Shown piece after piece: positions 35,208 to 42,493 of a stretch of DNA of 64,000 nucleotides; position 1 is the first letter of the stretch, and every line of letters starts with the position of its first letter. The notes under the pieces are model-generated. The model worked only from the letters and a program-made list of their open reading frames with translations, made no database searches and had not been told where the DNA came from. Both the position numbers and the translations under genes were made by a program. The stretch is from positions 124,001-188,000 of the forward strand of contig NZ_JAAVVC010000012.1 of assembly GCF_018449725.1 (NCBI RefSeq), written 5' to 3'. The DNA comes from Pseudomonas sp. dw_612 (lineage in GTDB: Bacteria; Pseudomonadota; Gammaproteobacteria; Pseudomonadales; Pseudomonadaceae).

Positions 35208-35660
35208 ATGTTTGGTATCAGCTTCTCTGAACTGCTGCTCGTCGGCCTCGTTGCCCTGCTGGTGCTGGGCCCCGAGCGTTTGCCGGGCGCTGCGCGCACC
35301 GCCGGTCTGTGGATCGGGCGGCTGAAGCGCAGCTTCAACGCGATCAAACAGGAAGTTGAACGTGAAATCGGTGCCGACGAGATTCGCCGGCAATTGCACA
35401 ACGAGCACATTCTTTCGCTGGAGCAGGAGGCGCGGAAGATCTTCACGCCAACCCAGCAGGAGCCCACGCCGGTGCCACCGGTTGAACCGGTGGCCGAGCC
35501 GACGATTCATGCGCCGGGCACCGAATCCGTGCCGACCATGGGCGGTGTCGAACCCGCGCCTGTGATCCCCACGCCAACGCCCGTAGAACCTGTTGCGCCT
35601 GCCGCCGCGCCGACAACGCCGGCTCCTCACGACCCAACACTGCCGCCGCGAGCCCCATGA
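35208..35660 (+). CDS. tatB: Sec-independent protein translocase TatB
   Basis: This 150-residue protein starts MFGISFSELLLVGLVALLVLGP with the Glu8 of the TatB transmembrane helix. An amphipathic helix follows (AARTAGLWIGRLKRSFNAIKQEVEREIG) and then a long Pro/Ala-rich tail. TatB with TatC recognises the signal peptide. It overlaps tatC by four bases. Confidence 0.95.
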   Translation: MFGISFSELLLVGLVALLVLGPERLPGAARTAGLWIGRLKRSFNAIKQEVEREIGADEIRRQLHNEHILSLEQEARKIFTPTQQEPTPVPPVEPVAEPTIHAPGTESVPTMGGVEPAPVIPTPTPVEPVAPAAAPTTPAPHDPTLPPRAP

Positions 35661-36451
35661 GCGAACTTCCTGAAAACGACCAGCACATGCCGCTGGTTTC
35701 GCACCTCACCGAGTTGCGTACCCGCCTGCTGCGCTGTGTAGCGGCGATTTTCATCATCTTCGCCGGGTTGTTCGCGTTCACCCAGCAGATCTACACCTTT
35801 GTCTCGACGCCCCTGAGGGCTTACTTGCCCGCCGGCGCGACGATGATCGCCACCGACGTTTCATCGCCGTTCCTGACGCCGCTGAAACTGACGATGATGG
35901 TGTCGCTGTTCCTGGCGATCCCGGTGATCCTGCACCAGATCTGGGGCTTTATCGCGCCGGGCCTGTATAAGCACGAAAAGCGCATCGCCGTGCCGCTGCT
36001 GATCTCCAGCATCCTGCTGTTTTATACCGGCATGGCGTTCGCCTACTACCTGGTCTTCCCGCTGATCTTCAAGTTCTTCGCCGCCGCCACCCCGGCCGGC
36101 GTGGAAATGATGACCGACATCACCAGTTACCTCGATTTCGTCATGACCCTGTTCTTCGCGTTCGGCGTGGCGTTCGAAATCCCGGTGGCCGTGGTGCTGC
36201 TGGTGTGGATCGGTGTGGTCGACGTCAAATACCTGAAGAAAATCCGCCCGTACGTGGTGATCGGCTGCTTCGTGGTCGGCATGATCCTGACCCCGCCGGA
36301 CATCTTCTCGCAGACGCTGTTGGCCGTACCGATGTGGTTGCTGTTCGAAATCGGCATCGTGTTCGGCAGCCTGGTCAGCAAACGCGGCGAGCACCCGGAC
36401 GACCAACCGGCTGACGATCACAACGACCAGCCGCCAGCGACCCAGCCGTGA
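35657..36451 (+). CDS. tatC: Sec-independent protein translocase TatC
   Basis: This 264-residue polytopic protein has six expected membrane helices. The conserved N-terminus MPLVSHLTELRTRLLR and the Glu/Pro-rich periplasmic loop region are visible (FIAPGLYKHEKR, FGVAFEIPVAVVLLV, RPYVVIGCFVVGMILTPPD). TatC is the signal-peptide receptor. The C-terminal tail is rich in Asp, Gln and Pro. It overlaps rsmE by four bases. Confidence 0.97.
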   Translation: MSELPENDQHMPLVSHLTELRTRLLRCVAAIFIIFAGLFAFTQQIYTFVSTPLRAYLPAGATMIATDVSSPFLTPLKLTMMVSLFLAIPVILHQIWGFIAPGLYKHEKRIAVPLLISSILLFYTGMAFAYYLVFPLIFKFFAAATPAGVEMMTDITSYLDFVMTLFFAFGVAFEIPVAVVLLVWIGVVDVKYLKKIRPYVVIGCFVVGMILTPPDIFSQTLLAVPMWLLFEIGIVFGSLVSKRGEHPDDQPADDHNDQPPATQP

Positions 36452-37155
36452 ACCTGCTGCTCCTCGAAGAGGCCGATTTCATTGCGGCCGACCGGGTGAT
36501 CCTGCGTGATCGGCGGCTGACGCATATGCAGGAAGTTCATCGCTGCGAAGTCGGCGACAGCATGCGTGTCGGCAGGATCGGCGGGCTGATGGGTTCGGCC
36601 GAAGTGCTGCGCCTGGACGCCGGCGAAGCTGAATTGCGCGTCGTTCTCGATCAACAGCCTCCGACCAAGCTGCCGCTGACCCTGGTGTTGGCCCTGCCAC
36701 GCCCGAAAATGCTGCGTAGGGTGTTTCAGACCGTGGCGGCCATGGGTGTGCCGCGCATCGTGCTGGTGAACAGCTATCGCGTCGAGAAGAGCTTCTGGCA
36801 AACGCCGTTCCTGGAGCCTGAAGCGATTCGTGAACAGTTGATCCTCGGCCTGGAACAGGCCCGGGACAGCGTGCTGCCGGAAGTCGTCATCGAGAAACGC
36901 TTCAAGCCGTTCGTTGAAGACCGTTTGCCCGCGATCAGCGAAGGCACTCTGGGCCTGGTCGGCCATCCCGGCAATTACCCGCCCTGCCCCCGCGGCCTGG
37001 ACGAACCGGTGACCCTGGCGATCGGCCCTGAAGGTGGCTGGATTCCCTATGAAATCGAATTGCTGGGCAAGTCCGGGCTGAATCCGGTGCAACTGGGCGA
37101 CCGCATCCTGCGAGTTGAAACCGCCGTCACCGCCCTGCTGGCGCGACTCTTCTAA
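36448..37155 (+). CDS. rsmE: 16S rRNA (uracil1498-N3)-methyltransferase
   Basis: This 235-residue SPOUT methyltransferase modifies U1498 of 16S rRNA. The N-terminal PUA-like domain (about 1-70, HMQEVHRCEVGDSMRVG) is followed by the trefoil-knot SAM domain with LAIGPEGGW near 190-198 and LGDRILRVETAVTALLA at the end. Start codon GTG at 36448 overlaps the tatC stop (GTGA). Confidence 0.95.
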   Translation: MNLLLLEEADFIAADRVILRDRRLTHMQEVHRCEVGDSMRVGRIGGLMGSAEVLRLDAGEAELRVVLDQQPPTKLPLTLVLALPRPKMLRRVFQTVAAMGVPRIVLVNSYRVEKSFWQTPFLEPEAIREQLILGLEQARDSVLPEVVIEKRFKPFVEDRLPAISEGTLGLVGHPGNYPPCPRGLDEPVTLAIGPEGGWIPYEIELLGKSGLNPVQLGDRILRVETAVTALLARLF

Positions 37156-37170
37156 AGTCGAACGCCAACC

Positions 37171-37263
37171 CTGTGGGAGCGGGCTTGCTCGCGAAAGCGG
37201 TGTGCCAGTCGACATCTCAATCAACTGGCAGACCGCATTCGCGAGCAAGCCCGCTCCCACAGG
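37171..37263. repeat. REP pair (REPIN), family A
   Basis: Facing arms CTGTGGGAGCGGGCTTGCTC and GAGCAAGCCCGCTCCCACAG lie directly after rsmE and upstream of the chemoreceptor gene. Confidence 0.95.
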
Positions 37264-37346
37264 GGTATTCGTCGCCCTACAGATTCCTTCCCTCCAGCCG
37301 ATACAGTCCCCATAAAACCAAATTGTGGTCCGAGGGGAGTAGCAAC

Positions 37347-39263
37347 ATGTACCGTTGGCTAGCCGAGAAACTGGGAAACGTAAGCGTAAATCGCAAACTG
37401 GGTGTCGGCTTCGGTCTCGTCCTGCTCCTGACCTTGTTGATCACCTTCACCGGCTGGACCGGCCTGACGGGTGTGATGAGCCGTGGCGACAAGCTCGGGT
37501 TCATTGCCAGTCTCAATGACCTGACCAAGGACCTGCGCCTGGCGCGCCTGGACTACGAAATGCGCCGTGGCGAACAAGGTCCGGGGGCGGTCAATGACTT
37601 GCTGGGTCAACTCGACGCCGGGCTGCAAACCGCACGCAAGCTGATCGAACAACCCGCCGACGTGGCGATGATCGATCAGCAACTGGCCGCCGTCAGCCAG
37701 TACAAGCAAGCCTTCATCGCAATGACCCAGGCCGGTGCCAATCGCGAAGATGCCCGCAGCAAGCTCGGCGCCACCGCCGACAACGCCGTGGCCAAGGTGA
37801 GCGAAGTCGAGAAGGCCCTGCTGCAAGGCGAGAGCGTCGCCCAGTTCAACAGCGTGATCGACCTGAGCAAGCTGATCCAGCAAGCGCGCTTCCAGGTGCG
37901 CGGCTACACCTACAGCGCCAAGACCGAGGCCGAGCAGCCTGCGCTGGACGCCATCGACAACGCCCTGAAAAACCTCGAGAGCCTGCCGGGCAAAGTGCCG
38001 GAGCAGTTCGCTGCCAATCTGCAACAGGCTACCGAATCCCTCAAGGCTTATCGCGCAGCGGTCAGCCAATACCGTGACTCCCAAGTGGCGAGTGCCGCCG
38101 CGCTCAAACGCATGACCGAGCAAGGCGACATCCTGTCCGACGTGAGCAAGAAACTGACCGTGTCGCAAACCGTCGTGCGTGACACCGATGCCGCACACGC
38201 CAAGAACCTGCTGCTGATGGCCACCGTGCTCGCCCTGGCGTTTGGCTTGCTCGCCGCTTGGGCGATCACCCGCCAGATCGTCATTCCTCTGAGCCAGACC
38301 CTGAAAGTGGCTGAACGCGTGGCCGCTGGTGACCTGACTCACAACCTGATCTCCGAACGCCAGGACGAACTGGGCCAGCTCCAGCGCGCCATGCAGAGCA
38401 TGACCCTGGGCCTGCGCGAATTGATCGGCGGCATCAGCGACGGCGTCACGCAAATCGCCAGCGCCGCCGAAGAACTGTCCGCTGTCACCGAGCAAACCAG
38501 CGCCGGGGTCAACAGCCAGAAGGTGGAAACCGATCAAGTCGCCACCGCCATGCACGAAATGACCGCCACCGTGCAGGAAGTTGCGCGTAATGCCGAGGAA
38601 GCGTCCGAAGCTGCGGTCGCCGCCGATCAACAGGCCCGCGAAGGTGACAAGGTTGTCGGTGAAGCCATCGCCCAGATCGAACGTTTGGCCATCGAAGTCG
38701 GCAACTCCACGGCGGCCATGAGCGACCTGAAGCGCGAAAGCGACAAGATCGGCAGCGTGCTCGACGTGATCAAGTCCGTGGCGCAACAGACCAACCTGCT
38801 GGCGCTCAACGCCGCCATCGAGGCCGCCCGTGCCGGTGAGGCCGGACGCGGTTTTGCGGTGGTCGCCGACGAAGTCCGCAGCCTCGCGCAGCGCACCCAG
38901 AAGTCCACCGAAGAAATCGAAGAGCTGATCGTCGGCCTGCAAACCGGCACCCAGCAAGTCGCGACCATCATGGACAACAGCCGCAGCCTGACCGACAGCA
39001 GCGTCGAACTGACCCGCCGCGCCGGGGGCTCGCTGGAAAGCATCACCCGCACGGTGTCGGCGATCCAGTCGATGAATCAGCAGATTGCTGCCGCCGCAGA
39101 ACAACAGAGCGCCGTGGCCGAAGAGATCAACCGCAGCGTGTTGAACGTGCGGGATGTGTCCGAGCAAACCTCGGCGGCGAGTGAAGAGACTGCGGCATCC
39201 AGTGTTGAACTGGCGCGGTTGGGGACGCATTTGCAGATGTTGGTGGGGCGGTTCAAAGTTTGA
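37347..39263 (+). CDS. Methyl-accepting chemotaxis protein (McpS/McpK-like)
   Basis: This 638-residue chemoreceptor starts at the ATG at 37347 behind GAGGGGAG; a longer open frame merely translates the REP element. The first transmembrane helix is at about 19-37. A long helical periplasmic sensor follows (about 38-287), without a Cache fold signature, which fits a helical-bundle domain. The second transmembrane helix is at about 288-307, then HAMP (QTLKVAERVAAGDLTHNLI) and a signalling domain with the hairpin tip near 475-520 (VAQQTNLLALNAAIEAARAG). The position after tatC-rsmE is that of PA5072 (McpK, 2-oxoglutarate), and the length matches P. putida McpS (TCA-cycle acids). The ligand here is inferred. 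Confidence 0.9.
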   Translation: MYRWLAEKLGNVSVNRKLGVGFGLVLLLTLLITFTGWTGLTGVMSRGDKLGFIASLNDLTKDLRLARLDYEMRRGEQGPGAVNDLLGQLDAGLQTARKLIEQPADVAMIDQQLAAVSQYKQAFIAMTQAGANREDARSKLGATADNAVAKVSEVEKALLQGESVAQFNSVIDLSKLIQQARFQVRGYTYSAKTEAEQPALDAIDNALKNLESLPGKVPEQFAANLQQATESLKAYRAAVSQYRDSQVASAAALKRMTEQGDILSDVSKKLTVSQTVVRDTDAAHAKNLLLMATVLALAFGLLAAWAITRQIVIPLSQTLKVAERVAAGDLTHNLISERQDELGQLQRAMQSMTLGLRELIGGISDGVTQIASAAEELSAVTEQTSAGVNSQKVETDQVATAMHEMTATVQEVARNAEEASEAAVAADQQAREGDKVVGEAIAQIERLAIEVGNSTAAMSDLKRESDKIGSVLDVIKSVAQQTNLLALNAAIEAARAGEAGRGFAVVADEVRSLAQRTQKSTEEIEELIVGLQTGTQQVATIMDNSRSLTDSSVELTRRAGGSLESITRTVSAIQSMNQQIAAAAEQQSAVAEEINRSVLNVRDVSEQTSAASEETAASSVELARLGTHLQMLVGRFKV

Positions 39264-39307
39264 GGTGATGCGGGTGCCTCGGTCCGCGTGAGACCGAGGT
39301 GATGCCA

Positions 39308-39406
39308 TTCGCGAGCAAGCCCGCTCCCACAGTGGACCTTGGTCGAGCACAAAATATGTATTCACCGAAAATCTACTGTGGGAGCGGGCTTGCTCGCGAA
39401 GGCGTC
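39308..39406. repeat. REP pair, family A, outward arm order
   Basis: TTCGCGAGCAAGCCCGCTCC comes first and GGAGCGGGCTTGCTCGCGAA second, separated by about 48 bases. It lies in the gap between two converging genes. Confidence 0.93.
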
Positions 39407-39422
39407 AGAACAGGCGCTGAAG

Positions 39423-40157
39423 TCAGAGAACCTGCCGCAAAAACGCCTGAGCCCGAGGATCCTTCGGCGCGTCGAAGAACTCCGCCGGCGAGGCGTCTTC
39501 CAGCAGTTTGCCATGATCGAAGAACAGCACCCGGTCCGCCACTTCCCGGGCAAAGCCCATTTCGTGGGTGACGCACACCATGGTCATGCCTTCCACGGCC
39601 AGGGTTTTCATCACGTCCAGCACTTCACCAACCATTTCCGGGTCCAGCGCCGAGGTCGGCTCATCAAACAGCATGACCTTCGGTTCCATGGCCAACGCCC
39701 GGGCAATCGCCACCCGCTGTTGCTGACCACCGGACAGGCGTGACGGAAACTCGTTGGCCTTCTGCGCAATACCGACCTTCTCCAGCAGCGCCAAAGCCTT
39801 GGCCTCGCGCTCCTTTTTGCCACGCTTGCGCACGACTTTTTGCGCCAGGCACAGGTTCTCCAGCACGGTCATGTGCGGGAACAGGTTGAAGTGCTGGAAC
39901 ACCATGCCAACTTCCCGGCGATAGGCGTTCACGTCTGTTTTCGGGTCGGCCAGTTGCAAGCCGTCGATGCTCACCGAGCCCGAATCGAATTCTTCCAGGC
40001 CATTGAGGCAACGCAAGAAAGTCGATTTGCCGGAACCGGACGGGCCGATCACCACCAGCACTTCACCCTTGGCCACTTGCGTGGACACGTTATCCACCGC
40101 GCGCACTACCTGGCCACGGGTGTCGAAGACTTTTACCAGATCGCGGACTTCAATCAC
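39423..40157 (-). CDS. Polar amino acid ABC transporter, ATP-binding subunit
   Basis: This 244-residue ATPase has Walker A GPSGSGKST, Q-loop QHFNLFPHMTV, signature LSGGQQQR, Walker B VMLFDEPTSALDP and the switch His in CVTHEMGFA. It belongs to the GlnQ/HisP family that energises amino acid uptake. A GTG at 40155-40157 is preferred (GGAGG ten bases upstream) over a TTG seven codons earlier. It overlaps the permease gene by eight bases. The same three-gene set occupies PA5074-PA5076. Confidence 0.93.
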   Translation of the reverse strand: MIEVRDLVKVFDTRGQVVRAVDNVSTQVAKGEVLVVIGPSGSGKSTFLRCLNGLEEFDSGSVSIDGLQLADPKTDVNAYRREVGMVFQHFNLFPHMTVLENLCLAQKVVRKRGKKEREAKALALLEKVGIAQKANEFPSRLSGGQQQRVAIARALAMEPKVMLFDEPTSALDPEMVGEVLDVMKTLAVEGMTMVCVTHEMGFAREVADRVLFFDHGKLLEDASPAEFFDAPKDPRAQAFLRQVL

Positions 40158-41109
40158 TTTGCGCGAGCCTCCGCTCAAGCCGGCTGGCGATTTTCGACAG
40201 CGGCAGGTTGATCAACAGGTACAGCCCGGCCACGCAGAACAGGATTTCGAACGGCGAGAACGAGGTGGTGATGACTTCGCGACCGCTTTTCAGCAGCTCG
40301 GTAATCGCGATCACCGACACCAGCGAAGTGTCTTTCACCAGGCTGATGAACTGCCCGGCCAGCGGCGGCAGCACGCGTTTCAGCGCTTGCGGCAACACCA
40401 CGTGGCGCATCGACTGGCCGGCGCTCAAACCCAGGGAGCGTGCGGCTTCGTTCTGGCCTCGGGCGATCGATTGCACGCCGGAACGGATGATCTCGGCCAC
40501 GTAGGCGCCGGTGAACAGCGACAGCGCGGCGATCCCGGCGAACTCCCGGGACAGGTTCATCACGGTGCCGATGAAGAAGTAGAAAATGAAGATCTGCACC
40601 AGCAACGGCGTACCGCGCACCAGTTCGACGTAAAGGGTCGAGAGGTCGCGCAGGGTCGGGTTGTTCGACAGCCGGCACAGGCCGGTGGCCAGGCCGATCA
40701 ACAGCCCGAGCACGCCAGACACCACAGACAGCCACAACGTGGTCCATAGGCCCCACAGCAGCGGTCCGGCGGCCCAATGCCGGGTCACGCCGATCACGTC
40801 GCCTTCCGCCACGTCATCGCCCTGGGCGACTTGCAGGCTGTTGTCGTCGACGGTCAGGTGCTGCTCGTCACCGGCGTCGTTGCGCAAGGTGACTTGGGCC
40901 TTGTCGCCCTGACGCACCAGTTCGCTGACGGTGGAGATGTCGGCGGCGCGCTGGGATTCTTCGGCCTGGTAGGCGAAGTACTGCGGCACTCGGTTCCAGC
41001 GCCATTCGTAGGACATCAGCGAGGTGGCGTAATACAACGCGCCGGCCAGGCCGATCAGCACGAGCACCGTCAGGATGTGCCAGGGCAGTTGGGATGTTTT
41101 CTGTTTCAT
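40150..41109 (-). CDS. Polar amino acid ABC transporter, permease subunit
   Basis: This 319-residue HisMQ-family permease starts at the ATG at 41107-41109 (MKQKTSQLPWH). It has one N-terminal transmembrane segment and a periplasmic stretch of about 85 residues. The conserved permease core follows, with five helices and the EAA loop EAARSLGLSAGQSMRHVVLPQAL. The large segment before the core is longer than in typical GlnP proteins (~220 residues). Upstream in-frame codons only translate a REP element. Confidence 0.93.
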   Translation of the reverse strand: MKQKTSQLPWHILTVLVLIGLAGALYYATSLMSYEWRWNRVPQYFAYQAEESQRAADISTVSELVRQGDKAQVTLRNDAGDEQHLTVDDNSLQVAQGDDVAEGDVIGVTRHWAAGPLLWGLWTTLWLSVVSGVLGLLIGLATGLCRLSNNPTLRDLSTLYVELVRGTPLLVQIFIFYFFIGTVMNLSREFAGIAALSLFTGAYVAEIIRSGVQSIARGQNEAARSLGLSAGQSMRHVVLPQALKRVLPPLAGQFISLVKDTSLVSVIAITELLKSGREVITTSFSPFEILFCVAGLYLLINLPLSKIASRLERRLAQSD

Positions 41110-41153
41110 TTTGCTCTGAAGATTCCGAATTCTGTGTCGCCAGGGAGGCCGTC

Positions 41154-41220
41154 TTCGCGAGCAAGCCCGCTCCCACAGGGAAATGCATTCCAATGTGGGA
41201 GCGGGCTTGCTCGCGAATGA
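41154..41220. repeat. REP pair, family A, outward arm order, short spacer
   Basis: TTCGCGAGCAAGCCCGCTCC and GGAGCGGGCTTGCTCGCGAA are separated by only about 20 bases between the binding protein and permease genes of one ABC operon. It probably lets the binding protein be made in excess over the membrane parts. Confidence 0.95.
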
Positions 41221-41248
41221 GGGCGACGCGGTCTAACTGACCGGGCCC

Positions 41249-42046
41249 TTATTCCATGTCCTTGAGCCAAGCGGTGTCTTTGAACCACTTGTCATGGATG
41301 CGATCGTAGGTGCCGTCTTCGTGGATCTGGTGCAGGAAGTTGTTGATGAAATTCAGGCTGTCGTAGTCGCCCTTCTTCAGGCCGAAGGCCAGCGGTTCGT
41401 AGGTGAACGGCTTGTCGAGGAACACCAGTTTGCCGGCGCCGACCTTGCTAACCGCCACCACGTTGTACGGCGCGTCGTAGATGAACGCGTCGGCCTTGCC
41501 GTTGACCACGTCGAGCACGGCTTCCTGCTCATTGTCGTAGCCGTGGTACTTGGCTTTGGAGATCAGCTTCCTGGCGACCATTTCGCCGGTGGTGCCAAGC
41601 TTGGAGGTGATGCGGTAGTCGTCGGTGTTCAGGTCTTTATAGGACTTGATGGTGCCTTCCAGCTCCTTGCGGATCAGCAGGGTCTGGCCAACCACGATGA
41701 ACGGTTCGCTGAAGTTCAGGCGCAGGTTGCGTTCCTGGGTCAGGGTCATGCCGCTGCCGATCATGTCGAACTTGTCGGTCATCAGGGCCGGGATGATGCC
41801 GTCGTAGCCCGTGGACACCAGCTCCAGCTTGACGCCCATGGCCTTGGACATGGCCTTGAGGATGTCGACTTCGAAACCGATGATCTCGCCGCGCTTGTTG
41901 GTCATTTCGAACGGCATGTAGGTCGGGTCCATGCCGACTTTCAGCGTGCCACGCTTGACCGCGTCATCGATGGCGCCGGCCTGCGCCGCGTTGACTGCAA
42001 CCAATGCCGTGACGCCGACCAGCAGCATCGACAGATACTTCTTCAT
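41249..42046 (-). CDS. Polar amino acid ABC transporter, periplasmic binding protein
   Basis: This 265-residue family 3 solute-binding protein has a signal peptide (MKKYLSMLLVGVTALVAVNA, cleavage after AQA near 22). LKVGMDPTYMPFEM and GEIIGFEVDILKAMSKAMG are the ligand-site signature of amino acid binders; Asp near 40 and Arg near 100 are likely alpha-amino/carboxylate contacts. First gene of the three-gene ABC unit. Specificity cannot be read from sequence; the PA5076 ortholog is annotated as glutamine-type. Confidence 0.92.
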   Translation of the reverse strand: MKKYLSMLLVGVTALVAVNAAQAGAIDDAVKRGTLKVGMDPTYMPFEMTNKRGEIIGFEVDILKAMSKAMGVKLELVSTGYDGIIPALMTDKFDMIGSGMTLTQERNLRLNFSEPFIVVGQTLLIRKELEGTIKSYKDLNTDDYRITSKLGTTGEMVARKLISKAKYHGYDNEQEAVLDVVNGKADAFIYDAPYNVVAVSKVGAGKLVFLDKPFTYEPLAFGLKKGDYDSLNFINNFLHQIHEDGTYDRIHDKWFKDTAWLKDME

Positions 42047-42270
42047 CTTCAAGTCCCCAAAACCATTGCGGTGTGAGGCGCGCAATCGACGATTTTCCTT
42101 GGAAAACCGACAGATACGAACAGAAAGCTGTCCGGGCGCACCAATTCGGGGACGGATGCTAACGCACTGGGTTGTTTGCACAAGGGTTTGTGCGGGATTT
42201 GTTGACTAAGGCGTAGGAGAAACCTGTCAGAGGGATGTGGACGACTGTTTGTTTTTTAAACATCCAAGAT

Positions 42271-42427
42271 CCACCCCTCACCCCAGAAGGGAGAGGGGGA
42301 AAGGGAGCAGATCTTCACGCTATTCTCGTCTTGAGTTCGACTCGGTATTTCAGGTCGATGTAGCTCCAAGCACAACTCGGTCAGTCCCCTCGCCCCCCTC
42401 GGGGAGAGGGTTAGGGAGAGGGGTGGT
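42271..42427. repeat. Long intergenic repeat, family D copy 2 (inverted orientation)
   Basis: About 157 bp with CACCCCTCACCCCAGAAGGG at one end and GGGTTAGGGAGAGGGGTGG at the other. Its reverse complement carries the core CTGACCGAGTTGT, ACATCGACCTGAAAT and GAGTCGAACTC of the copies at 28816 and 52979. It fills most of the 447-base gap 42047-42493. The rest of the gap holds the amino acid transporter promoter region and the opgH terminator. Confidence 0.85.
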
Positions 42428-42464
42428 TCTAGAAGTCGATACACATCCAGCCCACACCACAAAC

Positions 42465-42491
42465 AAAAAACCCCGCTTTCGCGGGGTTTTT
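42465..42491 (-). terminator. Intrinsic terminator of opgGH
   Basis: A stem CCCCGC/GCGGGG with loop TTTC is flanked by A6 and T5, three bases past the opgH stop. It can work in both directions. Confidence 0.92.
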
Positions 42492-42493
42492 CG

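Noticed and set aside
37173..37346. N-terminal extension of the chemoreceptor (58 codons)
   Set aside because: It translates the REP palindrome; the ATG at 37347 has a good ribosome site and is followed directly by the first membrane helix.
37359..39365. 668-codon minus-strand frame opposite the chemoreceptor
   Set aside because: Shadow of the strongly biased plus-strand codons; it also runs into the REP pair.
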